A stretch of DNA of 36,131 nucleotides from Bacteroidales bacterium (GTDB lineage: Bacteria; Bacteroidota; Bacteroidia; Bacteroidales; GCA-2748055), in the NCBI GenBank assembly GCA_021738565.1, contig JAIPBT010000042.1:1-36131 (forward strand). Reading direction: 5' to 3'. Below are positions 26,152 through 33,203 of this stretch, piece by piece (within the stretch, counting starts at the first letter, position 1; each line of letters begins with the position of its first letter). Both the position numbers and the translations under genes were made by a program. The notes under the pieces were generated by a model, which was not told the DNA's origin, did no database searches, and saw nothing but the letters and a program-made list of their open reading frames with translations.

Positions 26152-29100
26152 TGAATGCTTATGATTACATAAACCGGTATTCAAAGTTTGCCGGATCTTC
26201 AATGCTTTTAATCTTTTCAGTAGTGCTAAATGCACAATCACCGGGATTCTTTCTGGATGACTGGGAAGAGAAAAATGCTGTCATCCCCGTTCACCAATTC
26301 ATTGAAAAACCAACAGGGAATCCTACTGTAAAGGTTGCGGCTGACCCGGAACAAATTCTACACAAAGTACCAAAATACATCTACGGCAACAATGCTGTTA
26401 CATGGGACAACGGGATGCGTTCAAATCCAACCGCCATGAGGGATTTGAACAATCTTAATCCCCATGTTCTCAGATGGCCGGGAGGCAACCTGTCAAACAA
26501 CTATTTCTGGAATGCACATCTTGGCGAGAGACCGGATGACATTCCTCCCGGCACGGATCCCTGGTACGGCATGGGTACACAAGCCTGGCAAATGTCGGTC
26601 GATGAATATTACATGCTGCTGGAAGAAACCAGTTCCACCGGGATCATATGCGTAAATTACAGTTATGCAAGGTATGGAACCGGTCCCGATCCTGTTGCAA
26701 ATGCAGCACATATGGCCGCAGAATGGGTACGTTATGATAACGGCAGATCAAAGTTCTGGGAGATCGGAAATGAAAACTTCGGTAACTGGCAGGCAGGCTA
26801 TGAGATCGATCAGTCGCTGAACCAGGACGGGCAACCCCGGTTTATTTCCGGGGAATTGTATGGTCAGCATTGCAGGATTTTCATTGATTCAATGCGGACA
26901 GCAGCCGCGGAGACCGGTGCCGATATTAAAATTGGCGTTGTGGCTTATGACGCGGAAGAATCCTATGATCCTATATCAGAAGTATGGAACGAAGGAATGA
27001 TGCCAATTGTGGGAGACATTGCAGATTTTCTGATTGTTCATTCATACTTTACGCCTTATAATGAAAATTCAAGTGTGGGTACCATCCTCAATTCACATAT
27101 CGTGCCCGGTGAGATCTACGAAGCTGTTGAAGCCGATATGACAGAAGCAGGAAAAACCATGCTTCCTGTTGCAATGACTGAATGGAATATTTTTGCCACA
27201 GGGTCGTGGCAACAGGTCTCCTATGTCAACGGCATGCTGGCCGCAATTACACTGGGTGAATTCATCGGCAACAACTACGGATTATCAACCAGATGGGACC
27301 TTGTGAACGGTTGGGACAATGGAGATGACCACGGCACATTTTCCATCGGTGGCGAACCCGGTGTGGATCCCTACAATCCGCGCGCAGTTTTCTTTTACAT
27401 GTATTACCATCAATTATTTTTTGGTGATCAAATGGTTGCATACGGTGTTACCGGGAATGAAAATGTCGTGGCGCATGCTTCAACCTTCAGCTCCGGTGAA
27501 ACAGGCATTGTGATAACCAACAAAAGCAGAACAGACGAAATCGTGGAAATCGATATGCAAAATGGTGAATATGGTTTGAATTATTACTATTATACATTAA
27601 CGGGAGGAACAGATAATGGTGACTTCTCGAGGCAAGTACTGATCAATGGCGTTGAAACCGATGAAGAAGGAGGAGGACCTGATAATTATGAATCCATTAA
27701 GGCGCATGCCTCCAAAACCAGGAACGGCATTACATTACATCTGCCTTCATTGTCAGTTGTTTATGTAATGATCGACAAAGAACCACCCTTTTCTGTTGCA
27801 TATGCTGCTGTGGAAACAGACAAAACCAGGATATCGGTTGAACTTACCGAGGAGATCCTTCCATTTTCTGACTTTTCCGGAATTGATGTAACTGTGAACA
27901 ACACATTCTCTCCCGCAATTCTAAATGTGGAGATGGATCCCGACAGGGCCGATAAATTTTATATATACCTCGATACCGAACTGAACTCTGAAGATGAGAT
28001 AACCTTAACCTATTCAGGAACAGCAATACAATCATCCGGCGGAACCGGCCTCGATCCCTTTTCAGATATGCCTGTTGATAACCTGATCCCCGGGGGTCCC
28101 TACGCAGTATCGGTAGTTATAATTGATACTGAAAGGCAAGAACCTGTTGATAATTGCACCATTACCATTGGTGGTGAATCAAAAGCAACCGACGCGGAAG
28201 GCAAAGTGGTTTTTGATATGATGGAAGGCATTTATACATTCCATGCAGAAAAAGATCACTACCAGGCTGGTACATACCAGGATATTTCCATTTTCTCTGA
28301 TACAACAATTCAGTTGGAAATGAAACCTGAAGATTATTCACTCTCTTTTCATTTCATCGATGACCGAACCTTCGAAATGCTCCCCAATGTAAAAGTCTCT
28401 GCACACGATACCTCCACATATTCAAATTCTGAGGGTGTTGCAAGTATCAGTCTTGCATTCGGAGAATACAATATCTCCTTTGAAAAAGTTAATTTCAGGA
28501 CAGATTCTTCTGATTTTCTTATAATTGCAGATACAATTTATGAGATCCTTTTGTCCAGGACACATGCTCAGTTGAAATTCAGACTCAGATACGAAGGCCA
28601 GCCCGTGCAAAATGCATCGGTAGTTTTGCACACGGATACGCTTGTCTCCAACCCGGTGGGAGTATGCGTATTTGAATCTGTTGCAATAGAACAACCTTTC
28701 AATTATAAAATAACAAAAGAGAATTTTTATCCGGTTGAAGGATACATCTCCCTACTTGCAGACTCAGTGCTTGAATTACAAATGACAAAATCCGTTGCAA
28801 ATGCCACATTCATTGTCTCCGCCAGTGAAGGTGCTATTGAAAATGGATTTGTAGTTATCGATCAGGATACTTCATGGTGCAACGAAGAAGGCTCTGCCAA
28901 ATTTTACAATCTACCCCTGGAATATACCTATACATACGAAGCAGGCGCACCTGGTTATGAGCCGGTTAATGGCTCTTTTGTGCAGCATGCAGATACGACG
29001 ATACAATTAATGCTCACTGTCTCAGTTACTGCCGGTGATGCACAAAACGGGATCATGATCTATCCCAATCCGGTCATAGATCACCTGATCATTTCATACG

Positions 29101-29279
29101 GGGATCATCGGGTTGATCAATTGCAGGTGCTTGACATAACCGGCAACTCCATATTCGTCAAAATAATCAATGATCAAAGCGGACTTTACAATCTGCCCAT
29201 AGATGTGAATCCTGGTATCTATTTTCTCAGGATCAATTCCGGTGGCCACATACAAACCAGGAAGATCATTGTAAAATAG
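26151..29279 (+). CDS. Secreted clan-A glycoside hydrolase (arabinofuranosidase-like) with T9SS C-terminal tail
   Basis: A 1042-residue protein from the ATG at 26151. A TTG at 26145 would add two residues; the ATG overlaps the rhodanese stop (TGATG). A signal peptide ends near SVVLNAQ. The catalytic (beta/alpha)8 region (about 60-470) has LRWPGGN, the acid/base candidate E208 in WEIGNENFG and the nucleophile candidate E344 in VAMTEWNIF. This is typical of clan GH-A families such as GH51 or GH39, with a beta-sandwich up to about 543. A SwmB/Ig-like domain follows (about 545-648), then four carboxypeptidase-regulatory-like beta-sandwich repeats (650-965) with TDAEGKV- and SEGVAS-type motifs. 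The end (from about 970; IMIYPNPVIDHLIISYG...YFLRINSGG...RKIIVK) is a type A T9SS sorting domain. It probably cleaves a plant or algal polysaccharide; the substrate is not certain. Confidence 0.8.
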   Translation: MNAYDYINRYSKFAGSSMLLIFSVVLNAQSPGFFLDDWEEKNAVIPVHQFIEKPTGNPTVKVAADPEQILHKVPKYIYGNNAVTWDNGMRSNPTAMRDLNNLNPHVLRWPGGNLSNNYFWNAHLGERPDDIPPGTDPWYGMGTQAWQMSVDEYYMLLEETSSTGIICVNYSYARYGTGPDPVANAAHMAAEWVRYDNGRSKFWEIGNENFGNWQAGYEIDQSLNQDGQPRFISGELYGQHCRIFIDSMRTAAAETGADIKIGVVAYDAEESYDPISEVWNEGMMPIVGDIADFLIVHSYFTPYNENSSVGTILNSHIVPGEIYEAVEADMTEAGKTMLPVAMTEWNIFATGSWQQVSYVNGMLAAITLGEFIGNNYGLSTRWDLVNGWDNGDDHGTFSIGGEPGVDPYNPRAVFFYMYYHQLFFGDQMVAYGVTGNENVVAHASTFSSGETGIVITNKSRTDEIVEIDMQNGEYGLNYYYYTLTGGTDNGDFSRQVLINGVETDEEGGGPDNYESIKAHASKTRNGITLHLPSLSVVYVMIDKEPPFSVAYAAVETDKTRISVELTEEILPFSDFSGIDVTVNNTFSPAILNVEMDPDRADKFYIYLDTELNSEDEITLTYSGTAIQSSGGTGLDPFSDMPVDNLIPGGPYAVSVVIIDTERQEPVDNCTITIGGESKATDAEGKVVFDMMEGIYTFHAEKDHYQAGTYQDISIFSDTTIQLEMKPEDYSLSFHFIDDRTFEMLPNVKVSAHDTSTYSNSEGVASISLAFGEYNISFEKVNFRTDSSDFLIIADTIYEILLSRTHAQLKFRLRYEGQPVQNASVVLHTDTLVSNPVGVCVFESVAIEQPFNYKITKENFYPVEGYISLLADSVLELQMTKSVANATFIVSASEGAIENGFVVIDQDTSWCNEEGSAKFYNLPLEYTYTYEAGAPGYEPVNGSFVQHADTTIQLMLTVSVTAGDAQNGIMIYPNPVIDHLIISYGDHRVDQLQVLDITGNSIFVKIINDQSGLYNLPIDVNPGIYFLRINSGGHIQTRKIIVK

Positions 29280-29400
29280 TCTGAACCCGGATTACACAGA
29301 TTATAGGATTATAGGATTTTTGCAGGTTGGTTCCGGGTTTGCCTGATTTGGGAGACCCCTCTTTTTTATTTCTCGCAGATCTTCGATCGCAGTGAGACCA

Positions 29401-29429
29401 CCTAACGTTACCAAAGGTAACCCCTAACG
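29401..29429. repeat. CCTAACG-flanked mini-hairpin repeat, copy 2
   Basis: CCTAACG at 29401 and CCCTAACG at 29422 flank the perfect small palindrome GTTACC-AAA-GGTAAC (29407-29421). This is the same design as 12-52, with a different core. Confidence 0.55.
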
Positions 29430-29737
29430 TGACACATGGCTTTGGGAATCTCCATATACAAGTTTTTTCAAAAAGCCTGCATCGTGTTCACAAATATTTT
29501 CCTTAACTTGATTCCTGTCATGGGATTTAATTTGTGAGAGTGTTGATATATAGCTGTTTTTGGAGAAAATGTGCACATTAAGCGGTATGTAGTGTCAGAT
29601 AACTAAAAGATTCTGCACGATGAGATAACAGATGTATCAACAATGTAGATATATATAATTTGGCAACAAGCCGGATAAAGACAATAAACAATGATAAATG
29701 ATTTTTTGCTTCATAAAAATATATAAATCCAGCCCAC

Positions 29738-29801
29738 ATTACACTCATTTGCAAGTCCCACAAAGCCAGTGCACAAACCAAAACTTGCAAATGAGTGTAA
29801 T
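29738..29801. repeat. Perfect 19-bp inverted repeat upstream of the helicase gene
   Basis: ATTACACTCATTTGCAAGT (29738-29756) is the exact reverse complement of ACTTGCAAATGAGTGTAAT (29783-29801), with a 26-nt spacer. It ends 40 bases before the helicase ATG. A hairpin this long could stop upstream transcripts, bind a regulator or be the relic of a mobile element end. No T-run follows. Confidence 0.85.
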
Positions 29802-29818
29802 CAACCCAGTACAAATAC

Positions 29819-29826
29819 TAATTTTG
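29819..29826 (+). promoter_or_regulatory. Possible -7 element for the helicase/methylase operon
   Basis: TAATTTTG fits the Bacteroidota TAnnTTTG consensus. It lies 15 bases before the helicase ATG (29842) and just after the 19-bp inverted repeat. No good TTTG -33 partner is seen; the inverted repeat arm occupies that position, so a regulator bound there could block the promoter. Confidence 0.3.
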
Positions 29827-29841
29827 AGAAAAAGTTAATTT

Positions 29842-32800
29842 ATGCCTAAAATTTATGACAACATCGAAAATAACCTAATTCAAGGATTGTCTGAAACACT
29901 TGAAGTTTCAAAAAGAGCTGATTGCTGTGTAGGTTATTTCAATCTTCGGGGATGGAAAGAAGTTGCCGATCAAATTGACGCACTTTCCGGAGGAAAGGTT
30001 TTCGAAGGGAAAGATGAATATCATAGAATTTGCAGACTACTAGTTGGAATGCAGAAACTACCTGTAGATATTTTACGGGACTATTTCAAAACAGATGACG
30101 ATTACATATTAGACCAGAGTGAGGCAATAAAACTCAAAAAAAAACTTGCGCAGGAATTTAAAGAACAGCTTACAATAGGCACTCCTACTGATGTTGATGA
30201 GCTTGCTCTAAGAAAGCTGAGCCAGCAAATGAAAGAGGAGAAGGTTGTTGTAAAACTTCATTTAAAATATCCTTTGCATGCAAAACTTTATCTGGCATAT
30301 AGTGATGATAAACGGGTGCCTGTAGTAGGTTTTTTAGGAAGCAGCAATTTAACCCTGGCCGGACTGGTCAGACAAGGTGAGTTGAATATTGATGTCTTGG
30401 AACAGGATGCATCCAATAAGCTTGCCAAATGGTTTGATGATAGGTGGAATGACCGTTGGTGTATAGATATAACCAAGGAACTCATTGAAATAATCGATAA
30501 TAGCTGGGCCGCGGATAAACTGTTTTCTCCTTATCACATCTACCTTAAAATGGCCTACCACTTATCCCAGGAAGCCAGAGCCGGTCTGACTGAGTTTAAA
30601 ATCCCTGTGGCATTTAGAAAGGAATTGCTACCATTTCAGCAAGCTTCGGTTTTGATTGCTGCGAAAAAATTAAATGCAAGGGAAGGTGTGTTTATTGGTG
30701 ACGTTGTTGGATTGGGGAAAACAATTACAGCATGCGCCCTGGCAAAAATTTTTGAAGAAGACTTTTTCTTTTCAACCTTGGTAATTTGCCCGCCAAACCT
30801 CAAACCAATGTGGAAAGGTTACATTAACAAATATGATTTAAAAGCAAATGTAATTTCCATTGGTGCTGTTCAAAAACAATTGCCCGACTTACGCAGATAC
30901 AAATTGGTAATCATTGACGAGAGCCACAACCTGAGAAACGACCAGGGTAGTCGCTACCGGTCTATTAAATCGTATCTAGATGAAAATGACAGTAAGGTAA
31001 TACTACTCTCAGCAACACCTTACAATAAATCCTACCTTGATTTATCAAATCAGTTGAGGTTATTTGTTTCAGATGATAAGGATTTGGGTATAAGCCCTGA
31101 AAATTATATCAATAACATTGGAGGCCAAATTCAATTTTCAGCCCGGCATACTGAAACATTTATTAGGAGTATAAAAGCGTTTGAAAAAAGTGAGTATGCT
31201 GATGATTGGCGGGAATTAATGAGACTTTATCTTGTCAGGCGAACAAGGAGTTTTATCAAAGACAATTACGCGGAATACGACCCCGAAAAGGATAGAAAAT
31301 ATCTTACCTTTTCGGATGGAACCCGTTCCTATTTCCCGGACAGAGTTCCGAAGAAAGTGGAATTTGATTTTGACCCGAATAATCCGAAAGATCAATATGC
31401 AAAGTTGTATTCCCAAAATATAGTTGATACGATAAATAGTCTTGATCTTCCACGTTATGGACTGGGTAATTATATCCTACAAAAACCTACAATTAAACCC
31501 ACAAAGGAAGAGGAAGTCATTATTGCCAATCTCTCCCGGGCTGGAAGGCGTTTGATGGGATTTAGCCGCACAAACCTGTTTAAGCGTTTGGAGAGCAGCG
31601 GCTTCTCCTTTTTGATTTCATTGAGCAGGCATATCTTGAGAAACTATGTATTCTTTTATGCTATTCAAAACAATTTACCCGTACCCATCGGTAAAAACAT
31701 TTCCCAGAATCTGGATGATTTCCTGGAAGATTCGGATACTGACAGTGATGATGGTAATGAAAATACCATCAGTTTTATTTTAGATGAAAACACTTATCTG
31801 AAGAAAGCTGAGGAGGTTTACGTTTTATATTCAGGTAGTAAACACAAACACCGCTTTGACTGGATACGTGCCGAGTTATTCGCCCCGGTTTTGATGAAGC
31901 ATTTAGCCAGCGACAGCAAAGAGATCATAAACATCCTTAAGACCGGCAAAGATTGGAATGCTGAAGACGACAGGAAATTGAATGCGCTGGATGAATTGTT
32001 GACAAACAAGCATAAAAGCGAGAAAGTGCTCGTATTTACTCAATACGCCGATACAGCTTATTACATTTCGGAACACCTGAAAAAAAGAAAAATCAAACAT
32101 CTGCAACACGTTACCGGAGATAGCGAAAATCCTACAAAAATTGCACAGCAATTCAGTCCGTTGAGCAATGACTTGCCAAAATCAACAAACGACATTCGTG
32201 TTTTGATTACAACAGATGTTTTAAGTGAAGGACAAAACCTGCAGGATGCCCATATAATACTGAATTATGATTTACCATGGGCTATCATCCGGTTAATCCA
32301 GCGTGCCGGACGTGTTGACCGTATCGGACAAAAAGCGGAAGAAATATTGTGCTATTCTTTTTTACCTGAAGAAGGAATTGAAAATATTATCCGGCTAAGA
32401 AGGCGCTTAACAAATCGAATCAGGCAAAATGCAGAGGTAGTAGGTTCGGATGAAGTATTCTTTGATGGAGATCCAATTAACATCGAAGACCTGTATAACG
32501 AAAAAGCAGGAATTCTTGATGATGAAGAAGACAGTGAAGTTGACCTGGCATCCTATGCTTATCAGATATGGAAAAATGCAACAGATGAAAATCCTGGTCT
32601 AAAAAAGACAATACCTGATTTGCCCAATGTGGTTTATGCTACAAAAGAAAACCATTTCCCACCAGAAAAAGAAGGTGTGGTGGTCTACACCCGCACTTTT
32701 GGTGAAAATGATGTGCTTGCCTGGGTAAACAGCAAAGGTAAAATTATAACACAATCGCAACTGGCTATTCTAAAAGCGGCAGCCTGTGAACCTGATGTGA

Positions 32801-33201
32801 AGCCTTGTTACAAAATTCCCATACACCACGAACTGGTTAAAAAGGGAGTGGACTTTATTAAAGAAGATGAAAAAAACACCGGAGGATCACTGGGAAAGAA
32901 AACAGGTGCAAAATACAGGGTGTATATGCGGCTCGACAGGTATGTGAAGGAATATGAAAACACGCTGTTTGTGAATGAAGCCTTGAAAAAGGCAATTGAT
33001 GATATTTATAAATACCCTTTTAAGGAATTCGCACGTGAAACATTGAACCGCAACCTTAAGGCAGGTATTTCTGATGAAGACCTTGCTGCTTTGGTTGTGT
33101 CTCTTCGCGAGGAAGATAAACTTTGCATAGTGAACCAGGACGAAATGCCCGACAGGGAACCACACATTATTTGTTCATTAGGAATGAGAAACATAGAGTA
33201 G
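29842..33201 (+). CDS. SNF2-type helicase with N-terminal phospholipase-D-like domain (probable DNA defence)
   Basis: An 1119-residue protein. Residues 1-200 form a PLD-like domain: H146-x-K148 in HAKLYLAYSDD and GSSN at 166-169. Only one HxK motif is seen, as in single-motif nucleases that dimerise. The SNF2/superfamily-2 helicase core follows: PFQQASV (Q-like, from 264), Walker A GDVVGLGKT (286-294), LVICPPNL, Walker B/motif II IIDESHNLR (357-365), motif III LLSATPYNKS, and in the second lobe VLVFTQYADT, TTDVLSEGQNLQ and motif VI QRAGRVDRIGQ (820-830). The C-terminal 250 residues match nothing I recognise. The gene is followed 2 bases later by an Eco57I-type methylase. A SNF2 helicase with a large N6-adenine methylase recalls DISARM-like and BREX-like systems, but their other core genes are not visible, so I do not assign a system name. 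Confidence 0.88.
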   Translation: MPKIYDNIENNLIQGLSETLEVSKRADCCVGYFNLRGWKEVADQIDALSGGKVFEGKDEYHRICRLLVGMQKLPVDILRDYFKTDDDYILDQSEAIKLKKKLAQEFKEQLTIGTPTDVDELALRKLSQQMKEEKVVVKLHLKYPLHAKLYLAYSDDKRVPVVGFLGSSNLTLAGLVRQGELNIDVLEQDASNKLAKWFDDRWNDRWCIDITKELIEIIDNSWAADKLFSPYHIYLKMAYHLSQEARAGLTEFKIPVAFRKELLPFQQASVLIAAKKLNAREGVFIGDVVGLGKTITACALAKIFEEDFFFSTLVICPPNLKPMWKGYINKYDLKANVISIGAVQKQLPDLRRYKLVIIDESHNLRNDQGSRYRSIKSYLDENDSKVILLSATPYNKSYLDLSNQLRLFVSDDKDLGISPENYINNIGGQIQFSARHTETFIRSIKAFEKSEYADDWRELMRLYLVRRTRSFIKDNYAEYDPEKDRKYLTFSDGTRSYFPDRVPKKVEFDFDPNNPKDQYAKLYSQNIVDTINSLDLPRYGLGNYILQKPTIKPTKEEEVIIANLSRAGRRLMGFSRTNLFKRLESSGFSFLISLSRHILRNYVFFYAIQNNLPVPIGKNISQNLDDFLEDSDTDSDDGNENTISFILDENTYLKKAEEVYVLYSGSKHKHRFDWIRAELFAPVLMKHLASDSKEIINILKTGKDWNAEDDRKLNALDELLTNKHKSEKVLVFTQYADTAYYISEHLKKRKIKHLQHVTGDSENPTKIAQQFSPLSNDLPKSTNDIRVLITTDVLSEGQNLQDAHIILNYDLPWAIIRLIQRAGRVDRIGQKAEEILCYSFLPEEGIENIIRLRRRLTNRIRQNAEVVGSDEVFFDGDPINIEDLYNEKAGILDDEEDSEVDLASYAYQIWKNATDENPGLKKTIPDLPNVVYATKENHFPPEKEGVVVYTRTFGENDVLAWVNSKGKIITQSQLAILKAAACEPDVKPCYKIPIHHELVKKGVDFIKEDEKNTGGSLGKKTGAKYRVYMRLDRYVKEYENTLFVNEALKKAIDDIYKYPFKEFARETLNRNLKAGISDEDLAALVVSLREEDKLCIVNQDEMPDREPHIICSLGMRNIE

Positions 33202-33203
33202 AA

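Larger units (their letters stand above)
29280..29841. other. Intergenic spacer before the helicase/methylase module
   Basis: No credible gene is seen. It holds a short tandem-like stretch (ATTATAGGATTATAGGATTT, about 29301), a CCTAACG mini-hairpin repeat (29401-29429), an AT-rich stretch, a perfect 19-bp inverted repeat (29738-29801) and a candidate -7 element close to the helicase start. Composition becomes clearly more AT-rich after about 29500. Confidence 0.6.

Noticed and set aside
29280-29560. tRNA or small RNA gene in the spacer
   Set aside because: No cloverleaf, no GTTCGA-type T-loop and no CCA end was seen; the stretch looks like repeat debris.
33123-33203. Longer N-terminus for the methylase
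   Set aside because: It would overlap the helicase C-terminus by 27 codons; the ATG at 33204, 2 bases after the helicase stop, is the natural start.
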